Positions 11,877 through 22,732 are shown, counted from the stretch's first letter. The stretch is 64,000 nt of DNA from Ceratopteris richardii (GCA_020310875.1 CM035423.1:134621196-134685195), one strand, 5' to 3'. Numbers and translations are program-made. Notes: generated from the letters alone by a model not told the origin.

Positions 11877-13212
11877 ATAAGCTTCCTGGGGGGGGAATGC
11901 TTATTCTCTCACTTGCCTTGCTCTTATTTGGATGGGTGGGTTCCTTTTCTGATTGTGCAATTAGCCTCTCCAATCTTTCTAGCAGTCCATCAAAGTGCAA
12001 CTGCGTCTTCGCTGAACTAGAGATATTAAAGAGGCGACTGGGTTCAAACATGGTTTGAGCCAATTCCACCATCTTAGCACAAATTTTAGTTCGTTCAAGC
12101 TCTAGTTCTGCTCTAGGGTAACACTTTTCATGATCGTTTATGTTTGGCCCTTCTTGGATTCTGGCCTGATATGCCTTAAGCATCATATTTAGGTCCTCAG
12201 GAGTGGGATCTGCAAATATTGATCCTACTCTAGGGGGTGGTGGGATTGTATGAGGCGGGTTGGAAGGTGGTGGATCGGATGGAGATGGGAATGGTGGTGG
12301 TGGGGTAGTGTGAGAGTGAGTTTGCAATGTAAGTTCAATTATCCTGGCTCTTGTTTCTCTTAGGCTTTCCTCGAGTTCACTCATCTTCCTTGCCCATTGT
12401 CTTTTCATTCTCTCACGGCTCTCTCTCCAGGCTCTAGTTCTCTTCTTGGTTATGCTTTTAGTTTCACTAACTTCGGCACTCTTTTCTTGGCCTACTCTTG
12501 GGTTCTGTTGCAAAGCCTAGGCTCTAGTGACCACTTGCACTGGTGTAGTGGAAGTAACACTTCCTGTTGAGTCTACAACTAACCCAATAACGTTAATAGG
12601 AGTGATTTTTGGCATATTATTGGGATTCTTTGGGCAATCTCGTAAGATATGCTCTTTTCCACAATCTTGACAAAAGCCGTGTATTATTACTGACTCGGTT
12701 TGTGTAGGTGCAGGCATTGGGCAATCACGAATGAGGTGATCACCCTAACATCTGTAGCATGGTCCTCTAGGGAATGGGGGTCTTACTTGCCTAGGTTGAG
12801 GTCTAGAGTTGGGATTTGTGTACATGACATTTGCATACTCTGGGTCCCAACTAGGTTCACTCGGTTCTTCACTATAGTAGGACTCATCATGTTCAGGAGA
12901 CTGCATGTAGTAAGCCTGGGGGCTATCAATATGTGTAGAATCAAAGCTATGGTCACTGGGGTCACTTTCTGAAAGCAATGGTGTCACTAGCACTATGGCT
13001 CTATTCAGGTTCTCTTCTGCAGCTACATACTTTACTGGGATCACATTGGATGGAGCACGAGGTTGTTGGGCTAGACTGGTTGAGGTCTCTGCAAGGTCTG
13101 ATATTGTGGTTGGTAAGTCAGTTGAGGCCTAGCATACTGTTGTGGTGGGTACTGGTTTTGGTATCTGCCCTGTTGTGGATATGGTTGAGGGTAAGTTTGC
13201 CTAACCGCTTGC
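11869..13212 (-). pseudogene. Gag C-terminal part of Gyp-A with zinc knuckles
   Basis: Gag nucleocapsid remnant. Knuckles of C-x2-C-x3-H-x4-C type are seen near 12755-12700 (CYRC, with the following part broken by a stop) and 12685-12640 (CQDCGKEHILRDC). Downstream there is a basic and coiled region (RESRERMKRQWARKM) and a Pro-rich run. The Tyr/Gln-rich PQPYPQQGRYQNQY at about 13200-13150 equals the pre-knuckle linker of Gyp-B. The capsid core is missing because the element is cut at about 13212. Confidence 0.75.
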
Positions 13213-15085
13213 TTATCCAATTTCCTGTATTGTTGTTCATGCATTAATGCATATGCTAGAAAACCAAAAACACACAAGCGAGGACTAGATGGCTTGCAAC
13301 CATGCCAAGCCTCATATGGAGTGATAGATTGCAATGCTTTAGTGGGACACCTGTTAAGTAAATATGTTGCACACATGATAGCCTCAAGCCAGAAATATAT
13401 GGTAAAGCCTGATTCTTGACCATACACCTCGCCATCTCCATGAGTGACATGTTCTTCTCCTCAACAACTCCATTCTATTGAGGTGTATATGGCACTATAC
13501 ACTGACAATTTATCCCATGTTCAGTCGAAAATGCATTAAAGTTAGAAAACATATATTCCCCCGTCGATCACAATGGAGGGTGCCCATTTTACATGCTGAT
13601 AGATTTTCATCCAAAACCATAAACTATTTGAAGTGCATAAATGCTTCAGGCTTTGTTTTCAATGGATATACCCATGCATGCCTAGAAAGATCATTGATGA
13701 AAGTCACGAAGTAAAGGCAGTTCCCAAAAGAGGATGTCTACATAGGACCACACACATCACTATGAACAAGCTTCAATTTTTGAGTAGCTTCAACTGAACC
13801 ATCTTTTGGGAAGGAGAAATGCTTCATTTTTTCGAAAATACAACCTTCATGTACATGTTTACAAGGTGCCTCAAGTTTGGGCAAAAGGACACCATTTCGA
13901 ATTTCTGCAGGTGTAACAAACTAGCAAAATTCAGATGACCAAAGTGTGCATGTCAAAGCTTTGCATCTGATAAAGCTTGAGAATCATGTACTGCACATGC
14001 TGAATCATTCACAGATTTTCCATAGTGTATGAGCTTAAATAGCCCACAACATAAGATGCCAGAAGCAATAATGACATTGCTATTTGACTAATCATGAACT
14101 CTACGTCTGTCATCAATAAATTTCACAACCAAGCCAATCTTGGCTAAAGCTCAAACTGATAACAAGATTTTTCTTGATCCTTGGAAAAAATAAAGCATCT
14201 AACAATATAAAAGAACTACCATTAGTAGTAGTCATAATGATCACCAACTCCCATAACAGGATAAGAGGAGTTGTTGGCACATCTGACAATATTCCTTGTA
14301 GTGGTAGGCTCAAGTAAAGTGAAGAAAATGTGCTGTGAGGTAATATGTTTGGTTGCCCTACTATCAAAGTACTAAACATCTGAGTCTACTACAGACATAC
14401 ACTGTTCATATGAAGATGATTCAAAACTGCAAACAATAGTAAATGCCCATTCTTCATTCTGCACAAGATAAGCAGAATTTGTTTTGGGTGTAGAGGCCTC
14501 TGCAACAACCATTCCAACCTCTTTCTTCCTTGCCTCTTAAGCAACCAATTTTGGACAACTCTTTATGACATGATCATTTGCTTTATACTATTTGCAAAGC
14601 AATTTCTACTTTTCTGTTGTCTTCTTGTCTCTGTCATCCTTCTTTGATTGTGCAGAATTAACAGATTTCTGCTTACTAGTAGAAGAGATCCATTTACCTT
14701 TGCCCTTCTAATTAGCTCGGAAAGCTTGATCTGCAACATGCATAATGGACCTCTTTTGCCTAGACTGATCTTCTAGCAAGATAACACAAATTGACTCCTC
14801 AAATGTTAAGGCATTTGGAGTTCCTTTTATCATCAAACGAAGAGTAGAAGCAAAACTTTGATATGAATTGGGAAGACCATTCAAAACAATCTGCACAAGT
14901 GAACTATTAGGCAAGACTTCATCAGCAGAAATCAATTGTTCCTTTGAATCTTTGATCTTTGTTAGAAAACTATCCATGGAATCTCCTTCAATCATGTGCT
15001 CACTCTCTAATTATTTTCTGAGGTAAGCAACACGAGCCTCATTCCTTGTCTCGTATAAAGTGATAAGTGTATCCCAAGCAAGAAC
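13212..15085 (-). pseudogene. Cop-2: decayed Ty1/copia fragment (gag to integrase)
   Basis: Minus-strand copia remnant with many stops and shifts. Order: gag C-terminal part 15060-14708 (MIEGDSMDSFLTKIKDSKEQ, VLNGLPNSYQSF), degenerate knuckle near 14595, protease region 14380-14330, GAG-pre-integrase about 13960-13800, integrase 13790-13400 (YTPQ-stop-NGVVEEKN, LNRCPTKALQSITPYEAWH). It resembles Cop-3 throughout. On the right it is cut by the CACTA-like end at 15086; on the left it is fused to Gyp-A gag at about 13212. Confidence 0.85.
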
Positions 15086-15480
15086 CATTACAAGGAATAC
15101 GGGTGCATAGCGACGGTTAATGCAACACAATTTCCTCGCTATAACATTGCATAAGCATCGCAACAAGCATCGAGCGTGGAACATCAGTTAAATGACCAAA
15201 AAATTGACATTTTTATCGATGTGTGTTGTGATAGGATATGCCATGATTACATCGAGTGTCGCTAAAGCAACGATTAAAAAAAGCATCGCTTATGGGATGT
15301 CTATTTGTGCCGCATGAGTGACGCTAATTATCATCACGTATGTGATGCTATTTGGACAAGGATTTATGATGCTTTAGCATCAATTACACAATAGGTTTTT
15401 TATAAAAAAATAAAAACATTGGAGGCTCTTTGATCGGCATCTACATGCATCTGATCGAAGAGCTCCCCAACGTTCACAAT
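15086..15480 (+). mobile_element. CACTA-1: terminal and subterminal region of a CACTA-like DNA transposon
   Basis: Begins CATTACAAGGAATACGGG followed by GCATAGCGACG, close to plant CACTA termini (CACTACAAGAAAT...GCGACG) with one C to T in the first motif. It continues with irregular copies of GCATCGC/GCGATGC-type words (near 15160, 15270, 15330), typical of CACTA subterminal repeats. The start at 62524 has the same layout. The element inserted in, or is joined to, Cop-2 gag. The rest of the element would include the microsatellite and the transposase-like exons at 42100-43500. Confidence 0.55.
15421..15468. repeat. Imperfect hairpin
   Basis: Arms GGAGGCTCTTTGATCGGCAT and the reverse complement of ATGCATCTGATCGAAGAGCTCC pair over about 20 bp with few mismatches around a 3-5 nt loop. 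It sits between the subterminal repeats and the CT tract of CACTA-1. Role unknown. Confidence 0.6.
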
Positions 15481-15540
15481 TGTGCTATGCTTACGAGCGC
15501 AAACAATCACTTGTTGAATTGTTATTTTGTCTAATCTCTA

Positions 15541-15603
15541 TCTTATTGTCTCTCTCTCTGTTTCTCTCTTTCTACCTCTTTCTCTCTTTGAATTATCTCT
15601 CTC

Positions 15604-15636
<33 letters not shown>

Positions 15637-15641
15637 TTATT
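15541..15641. repeat. (CT)n-rich tract
   Basis: About 100 bp dominated by CT with a pure (CT) run near 15597-15635. The unique AT-rich sequence 15642-15773 follows; I see no gene in it. Confidence 0.85.
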
Positions 15642-15773
15642 GTAGGTTATTCAAGAAGTCAACCAAGCAAAAAATATGGCTAACTATTGAAAGTACAATT
15701 TCCATTCTTTGTATATCATTTGAATTGTGTTATTTTCATTATTTAGCATCCTCACACTTATTGATATGCATAT

Positions 15774-16157
15774 ATACACTTATACATGAAGATGCACATT
15801 CACACATATACACATGCACATACACACACATACATGTGCACATACACTTACACATACACACACATACACATGCATATGCACAAACATTTCTACAACCACA
15901 TAAAAAAACTTGCTTGCTACGCACCTCCGGGCCAACATGGTCTTCCCTCCGGCCTTTTAGGCGCTAAAGTTTTTGCTTTGCATGCATTATTGCGTATAGA
16001 CATACACATACACACATTAACACATACTTAAATACATGTATATGCACATCCACATGCATGCACATTCAGATGCATTCATATACACATTGATGCAAAAGGA
16101 AATGCATCCACATGCACATGCATGTTTCATACATATACACATGCACATACGTACATA
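15774..16157. repeat. (CA)n/(TACACA)n microsatellite, left part
   Basis: Mixed CA, CATA and TACACA repeats interrupted at about 15894-15985 by a non-repetitive patch. That patch carries CCGGCC and TTTAGGCGC and shows no gene. The tract stops at the Cop-3 insertion, whose target duplication ACATA (16153-16157) is part of the microsatellite, and resumes at 41101. Confidence 0.85.
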
Positions 16158-16388
16158 TGTTGATATATTTAGGTAGTGATGTGTGTGAACACACTAGGAC
16201 CACCGGGGCACTTTTCTCCCTCTTTAGGAGGTTTTTTTCCCCCGGCTTGTATATACGCCTATTGCCCTAATGGGCTACTTATCTTTGTACATTCTCTAGT
16301 AATACATTCTGTATTGTGTGTTTGTGCTCCAAGCTTCTTCTTCTTCCTTGTGTTGTTCGTGTGCTCCTGCAGACGCTTAACTCCAACA
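16158..16388 (+). repeat. 5' LTR of Cop-3
   Basis: 231 bp, TGTTGATATA...CTCCAACA. A TATA-like TATATA lies at 16250-16255. The same LTR family occurs in Cop-4 on the minus strand. Confidence 0.95.
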
Positions 16389-16390
16389 AC

Positions 16391-16403
16391 TGGTATCAGA
16401 GCA
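16391..16403 (+). other. Primer binding site of Cop-3
   Basis: TGGTATCAGAGCA two bases after the 5' LTR, complementary to the 3' end of plant initiator Met tRNA; the usual primer of plant copia elements. Confidence 0.92.
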
Positions 16404-16729
16404 GGTCGGCGCCGTCGACACTCCTTCGTTTGCAGTCTCAGAATCGCATGGATTTTGGTCAGCATACTCAGCATGTTTCCGAGGTAAAAATGGCTTCGCT
16501 CTATGGTGCCGAAATCGCGATCTGAGCTCGTTTCGGCCTCCGAACGCACTATCGCAATGCTTGTGCAGGCTATTTTGTCTTTTTGTGCCAAAGGTATATA
16601 CCAGTTTCTGTTCGCTAGTTTAAGCATCTCGAAGTCTGCTACAGGTCTAGCAGAACTCGTTTTGGCAATTCTGTTCAACTTTTTGAGATACAGTCAATTT
16701 TCTGCATCAAGGTATTTTAGTCACCGGGC

Positions 16730-17588
16730 ATGGCTGAAAGTAGTGATGTATTCCGTATGTTGGCTGTTGAGGATAAGTTGGATGGTACCAACTACCCAGT
16801 ATGGGCTTATATGATGCGACATGTTTTGGTTGCAAAAGGATTGTGGAACATTGTGCAGGGTGTTGAAAGACGTCCTGTTACACCTCTAACAATAGGTACT
16901 ATACAGGTGTTGGAGCTGATGAAGATGGTGTCGAAGATGATATTCCATAGATTCCTGTTCGTGCTGCTGTTTCTGTTGCACCTATTGCAGAGCAAATTCG
17001 TTGGGATGGCAGAGATGCCCAGGCACATGCATTGATAGCTTTGTCTGTCAAACCTGCCATTATTCCTCATATTCGCTCTTGCAGAACAGCTAGGGATGCT
17101 TGGGATACACTTACCACATTGTACCAAGCTAGGAATGAGGCTCGTGTTGCTTACCTCCGAAAACAGTTGGAGAGTGAGCACATGAATGAAGGTGATTCTA
17201 TGGAAAGTTTCCTAACGAAGATCAAAGATTTGAAGGAACAGTTGATTTCTGCTGATGAGGTTATACTAGATAGCTCACTTGTGCAGACCGTTCTAAATGG
17301 TCTTCCTGATTCATATCAGAGTTTTGCTTCTACTCTTCGATTGATGATGAAAGGCAATCCGAATGCCTTATCATTTGAGGATTTAGTCTCTGTTCTATTG
17401 CAGGAAGATCAGTCCAGGCACAACAGGTCCATTATGCGTGTTGCAGATCAAGCTTTCCTGACTAGTCAGAAGGGCAAAGGAAAATGGAGCTCTTCTACTA
17501 GTAAGCAGAAATCTGCAAATGCTGCACATTCGAAGAACCAGGATAAAGATGAGAAGAAATCAGAAAAGCAGAAATTGTTTTGCAAGTA
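16730..17588 (+). pseudogene. Cop-3 gag, first part
   Basis: Start codon at 16730 (MAESSDVFRMLAVEDKLDG, then YPVWAYMMRHVLVAKGLW), the usual copia gag opening. A frameshift near 16900-16930 moves the rest to another frame (ALSVKPAIIPHI, LYQARNEARVAYLRKQLE, VLNGLPDSYQSFASTLRLMM). A Lys/Ser-rich tail leads to the CCHC knuckle, which is split: the first Cys codon is at 17581-17583 and Gyp-B follows at 17589, so the other zinc ligands are at 34789-34830. The gag was already broken by the shift, or broke later; which cannot be told. Confidence 0.88.
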
Positions 17589-18237
17589 TGTTGCTCTAGC
17601 ACAATGGTAAGTACCACGTTAAGAAGCTTCACCTCCTTAATGTCAATCCGTGGGAGAGGTAGGAGTGATATGAAGATCGTGAACGTGAGATGATGTGAGA
17701 GTGAAGGTGAGAAGCACAAAGATGCACACACACATACACACACACAATGAAGAGACAAGCAAGACACAATGGAAGGTGGGAAATTAGTTCTATTACTCAA
17801 GAATGCTCTTACAAGCTCAAACTAACTCTAATCTCAAACAAGCTACAATGAACCAACCTCAAAAATGAGCTCTCTAGCTCTTTTTATAGTTTCTAGACTA
17901 GTTTTGACCGGTTTCACATCTAGTGACCGGCCTAGTTAAAAAATAGGTCCTAGAGGCTATTTGGAAGGGTAAACGATGTCTAAAAATAACGAAATTTGGT
18001 ACGAGCATTCTACCTAAGCTCCTCAAGCTCGAGGACTCCTCGGCTTGCACAAAATGGAGCTATGGATTACAAAATGGGGTTTTCTATGATACATATGTTA
18101 CAATTAGTGATAATAATCACTGTTGAATGTTTGAAGAATTAATAAGGAATATATTTGTTTGAAAAATTGATCCGACTGGCTCCCTGCTCCTTCTTTACAT
18201 GCTTCCGTGGCGTCTGTGCCTCTGGCTGCTTCCAACA
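17589..18237 (-). repeat. 3' LTR of Gyp-B
   Basis: 649 bp, identical by eye to 34135-34783. In element orientation it runs TGTTGGAAGC...TAGAGCAACA, with a TATA box (CTATAAAAAG) at 17880-17889. Confidence 0.96.
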
Positions 18238-21200
18238 CCCCCCTCCCTCTCGCTTCTGTCGTCCCTGACAGAACCTTGTTGTGAGGTCTGCCGGATGTAG
18301 TTCTGTAGGAGGTCTTGAGCGAGGGTGTGCTCTGATATACGAATGCCTCGAGCTAGATCAGCCTCGAGTTTCTCCCAGTCGATAGGTTGCGGCTCGTCTG
18401 GTGGTGGGAGCTGATAATGTGTGGAGTACACCATTCGTTCACAGGCGAATAATTGCAATAAGTGTGTGGGCCTGCTTATAAATACCTCTGAATGGTACTC
18501 CCAAAAGCCGGTGGTGAACATTTCTTCGAATGTCTGCTTGTAGCATGCCGGTAGGTATTTGATTCTGCAGTGCGAGGCATAACACACCCGTAGCGATGGC
18601 GTTGTGCTCATATCATAGACTAAATCAAAGTTGCCATGCTCGAAGCCCGGGGTGTTTACATGGGGAGCCTTGATGCGTCGGAAGACTTTAAAGATCATCT
18701 GCATCATGTCAAAGATTTTGACAGTCATGTGCGCGGCAATATCATCCATATGCTTTAACCTAGGGAGCCAGTGGCGGATCGTCGCCATCATGTAGCCTAC
18801 TGTGGGTAACTCGATTGGTGGCTTGAAATAGGGATAATTCAGCCAGTCTTGGCACTGCTTATTGTTCTGTACCTTAATGGCGAAGGCAGTCCAAGAGCGG
18901 CGTCGTGGGACTGGTCCCCAGCACGGATTAAATTTTAAGTGCAGCGGCGCTTTTACCCACGTGCTCATCATCTCTGGATAATTTTGCAATAAATCTTTGT
19001 GCCAGTCTGGTTGAAGGATTTCACCTCTCTGCGCCCTTGGTGGCAAGTCCTCTAGCTCGAATTGAGTGGCATGCGTTGGTTTCATACCTGTTTCTTTCTC
19101 TATGGCTAACTGGTATTCGGCCATTAACATGAAGTACGGTTTATATTGGAGCTCATGCCCAGATATGTATCGTCGCGGGGCCAATTGAGCAAAGAATGGT
19201 GACTGTAAAATTTTCTCTTCAATTATGGCCATGGCATGTAGCTGTGCCTCTACTCTGGCCGAGTGTGTCGTTCCGAGTTCTTCAACTGTCTTCATCCACG
19301 CGGGGGTAGGTAATTCATAGGTCATCTGGCCTTCGGCCGTGACACGTCCGCCTGGGATGGGTATCGGTTCGTATGCCTCTTCAAATGTCTCCTCCACCGG
19401 GATAGTGACGGTTTCTTCCTCAGCTAGTAGCTCAGGTGGGGAGTCTGGCCTTGGTGGTGCTTCATAGACTGCAATTCTAGATTCAAGATTTGTTACCTGG
19501 GCCCGGAGTGCGTTGAGTTCCTCTAAAATTTCAGGGGCAGGGTCCGCAGGTGCTGGTAGTTCTGCTGCTACGTGTACTTGTTGTGTTGCCGGTTCTCTGA
19601 GCTGTAGCAGCTTGTGATCTTCCTTTAACTTTTGGTGCTCTTCGTTCATACGATCATAGTCCTCGAGCAATCGCACATGATCATCTAGCAACATCCGCAT
19701 CGATTCAGATGGGATTGCCTTGAATCTGCTCGGACTTAAGGGTTGGTCTGGATGGTCCAAAGCCGCTTCCAAGTTCTCTCTATTCTGCTCTTGGAGTCTC
19801 TGGTTCTCCTCTTTTGCTGCGGCTAAGTGTCTTCTTAGTAAGCCCATATTTCTAGTGAGCGTTGCATTGCGGACGGTCTGGGCTCGAAGTAGGTTATCCA
19901 AATCCGCGGTGGCCTCTTTTGTTTTCTCCTCACTTTCTAGTTCTAATTTGTGATAGGCCTCTCGTAAATCTTGGTATCGGCTGTTCAGTGAGGCATTCTC
20001 AATTGATAACGAATTAAGTTGCGTTTGTAGTTCATTCATCGTTCTCTGCAGCTGTTGATAGTTGGTGCCGAGTGATGCAAACTCATCGCGGACTTGTGTC
20101 ATGCATGTGAACATGTGTTGAAATGCGGTGTCTATGGCGGGTGATAATAGTAATGGAGTGCTAATTGAAGATGCAGTGGAAGTAGATGCAGCGGGGATGG
20201 GGAATGGGGTTGGGAAGGTGGATGCAGTGGTGATTGTGGAAAATTGTGACGTGCCTAAATATGAGGGTGCTGTGAGTGGAGTGGGTGGTGGTGAGGTGGA
20301 TGGTGATATGTCCATGCCATTGGACGTGTCAAGTGCGGTGACTGTGAAAAGCGGTGTGTAAGTGGGTGGTTGTGTAGGTGTGAAAACGGGATTGACAAAT
20401 GTAGAATAATTTACAGGGGGGATGGCCGGGGTAGCTTGGGGAAAAGGGGAAATAGGGGTTACAGTGGGTTGAGGAGGTGAAACTGGTGAGAAGGTTAGTG
20501 GGGTTAGAAAAGTGAAAGGTTGTCTTAAAAGTGGTGGAAAGGATGGGAAGGATGAAGGGATGGAGGGATTGACAAGTAGACGCGGAGGGTTGGGTGTGGG
20601 CATGGTGGTATGAATGGGCAGGGCAAAGGGTGTGGCTATGTTGCCTTGTACTGGTGTGGATGTGGGGGGAGTAGGTGGGTGTGCGGGGGATACAGGATGG
20701 GTTGGTGAAAGATGAGGTGAGAGGGGAGTGGAAGGTGTGGATGTTATTTCGAGGATAGTGGTGGTATGTACAACAGTGGTACGTGGTGGGGAATCTACAA
20801 GGATGGGTTCTGCGGTCAATGAACTTTTGGGGGCGAGGCGTGCCTCCCTGGCTTGTGCTGAAGACTGAGCTCCTGTTGGTACGTGAATATACTCCCCGGG
20901 TTTTGAAAGTAGTCGCACTCGGCGGGGGTCAAACTGTGGTAGTTGCTTTCTTTGTAAAAACCTGAGTGCTTCATGGGAGCCTACTGATTTGACTAACTCT
21001 CTGAACCCTCTGATGTATGCGTCTTCGAATCCTCCGGAGATGAGTTCCTGTTCAATTAATGCCTGGCTCTCCTCTTCAGTTAACTTCTTCCGTGCCCAGA
21101 CTTTCTCCATCGTTCGATATAATTTCTTTATGGCCAGCGTGTACGCTGCGGCTTCGAAAGTCTCATCTTCGTATGTGCTGGTGTCGCCGTGTGCGTCAGT

Positions 21201-22682
21201 TTGTTGGCCTTGACCATCTGTCTGTCTGTCATGTGAGCCCTAGCTGGCTTCATCGTCGCCTTCCTCGTCGTCTGTTTCGGTTCTTTCTTCTTCAGAGCTC
21301 GACACAGCTTGTCCCTGTGGCAGATCTCGTGGTGTGGTAGGGTAGCTGGGGCGTTCATATTCCTGGGAGAACAGTTGTGCTTCTGAATACTGGAATTCGT
21401 TTGAGAATGCATCAGGCATCTCAAAATCAAATGTTGTATTTATAGGGTCTGCCTCCATATGTGGTATCGGGAAAGAAAACGCTTCCGCACCAATAGTGGT
21501 GGGAGCTTCTACTGTTGTGGTGGTGGGTTCTGTGGTGGCAGCTGCGTGAGGTGTTGCGGTACTAGTGGTGCCTTCCGTAACCCCTGGTCTGGACAACCTG
21601 ATGCGAATAGGTTGTACTGTGGGAGCAGCTTCTGTCTGTGGTCGCTCTGGAGAAGGTTGTGGTGATGGTGACTCTGGCACTTGAAGGCAAGGAATGGTGC
21701 CTCGCATGCGCTTGCCTGCCCGTGTTCGACTGGGCTTCTTGGCTTTCTTCGTCGTTCCTTTGAATGCCTTCAGTTCTTCTCCTGTTAATGCACGCTCGAT
21801 GGGCAAGTCATAAGCCAAACACATATACACAATTCTAGTGAGTGCACAACATCCGTTAAGCACTTTTTTGCGTTCCCATCTGTGCTGTGCCAAATACATT
21901 TGGTCTATGATCCAGCTTGCCAGATCAACAGTTTGAGGTCCCGTGCATGCCAAATACAATCCGAACCAGATTCGTTTATGGGGCATGGTAAATCTGTCTT
22001 GAGCTGGGAATGCGAAATGTTGCATGCATATCCTTAGTGGCTTCGACAGCTCAGGTGTAATTGCCGAAATCTCCTCCCACTTCGTGACATCCCCACGTTT
22101 CATCGGTTGTGGAATTAATCTCTCTCGATCTGTGGGTGTGTGGGTGCCATGAATCTTGATGGCTGCTCTGATTAAATCCTTGGAGAGGTAAAATCTCTTG
22201 TAAGGTGGATCATCCACTAACGAAGGCAAAATGAAGGTTCCTGGGATGTCCTTATTCTCAGAGGCCAGCAAAGTGGTGATTAAGTAATAGCACCTGTAAA
22301 AATCTGGTTTGGGCAGGGGGTCACTGAAATATTCTGTGAAGCCGGCTCTGGCCCAAACGTGAGTTAAATCCTGGGTGCTTTGTAGGGCTTCGAACTCTCT
22401 GGAGAAAAACTGGTATTTTCCCCACGTGCGGTCATCAAATGTCAGAGAGGATTCAAATATAAAGTCCGCGTCCGCAAGGGGTCCTGCAAGGCCCTGAAAC
22501 CAATGAGAGTTCCTGTGTATCTTTTCGGTGTAGCCCATAGGTGGGTTATCGATAGGCATGGGCCCTGGAAACCCTTGGAATTCCGGCGGTGGAGCAGTCG
22601 GGTGGGCTTCTGCTCGTAGCACGTTGAGTGGTACTGCCGCTACACTGGGGCCTGCTCCTGATGTTCCTTCGTCGGTTTGCAT
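18195..22682 (-). CDS. Third ORF of Gyp-B, one in-frame TAG (480 + 1014 codons)
   Basis: The ATG is at 22682, 28 nt after a good splice acceptor. One frame runs 1496 codons with a single TAG at 21242-21240; Gyp-A is open at that place, so the TAG is likely a point mutation. Order: N-terminal globular domain, codons about 60-310 (NSHWFQGL, FFSREFEALQ, MCMQHFAFP); Lys/Arg patch; acidic tail to the TAG; P/S/T-rich linker at 20810-20105 with almost no charge; heptad-rich coiled coil about 20105-19440; C-terminal domain 19310-18290 (RRRSWTAF, YDMSTTPSL, YLPACYKQTFEEMF, GFWEYHSEVF); Arg-rich end. The ORF end overlaps the polypurine tract and enters the 3' LTR by 43 nt. No signal peptide or membrane segment is visible. 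I do not recognise the domains. The position equals that of env-like ORFs in Athila-type elements, but Env is not shown. Confidence 0.8.
18238..18251 (-). other. Polypurine tract of Gyp-B
   Basis: CCCCCCTCCCTCTC on the plus strand, a purine run in element orientation directly before the 3' LTR. Confidence 0.85.
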
Positions 22683-22709
22683 GATGATTGGTGCGCTAGT
22701 GAGAAGGAT

Positions 22710-22732
22710 CTGCTACAAAAGATTAACACATT
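22710..22732 (-). promoter_or_regulatory. Candidate 3' splice acceptor before third ORF of Gyp-B
   Basis: In element orientation CTAATGTG (branch-like) then TTAATCTTTTGTAGCAG, ending 28 nt before the third-ORF ATG. Candidate donors in the leader are AAG/GTAAAA at 34056-34051 and GATG/GTAAGAG at about 34085. Another acceptor-like TTTTCTTGCAG ends at 33832. Splicing is inferred from sequence only. Confidence 0.55.

Larger units (their letters stand above)
1022..13212 (-). mobile_element. Gyp-A: 5'-truncated Ty3/gypsy LTR retrotransposon
   Basis: Minus-strand element whose 3' LTR is on the left and whose gag is cut at about 13212, so the 5' LTR, primer site and leader are missing. Order in the coding direction: gag with zinc knuckles, protease 1, RT, RNase H, integrase with duplicated H2C2, protease 2, W-[VI]-P-K tail, third ORF, polypurine tract, LTR. 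Every reading frame carries stops or shifts, so it is older than Gyp-B, to which it is clearly related in protein and in LTR sequence. It interrupts Cop-1. A matching target duplication cannot be tested because the right end is lost. Confidence 0.9.

Noticed and set aside
1..15085. Cop-1 and Cop-2 as the two halves of one copia element split by Gyp-A
   Set aside because: They lie on opposite strands, and Cop-2 covers gag to integrase again, so they are separate copies.
19720..20361. Plus-strand open frames inside the Gyp-B third ORF
   Set aside because: They are opposite-strand shadows of the long minus-strand ORF with low-complexity composition.
18195..22682. Classical Env glycoprotein in the third ORF
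   Set aside because: No signal peptide, fusion peptide or membrane segment is visible; position alone is not enough.
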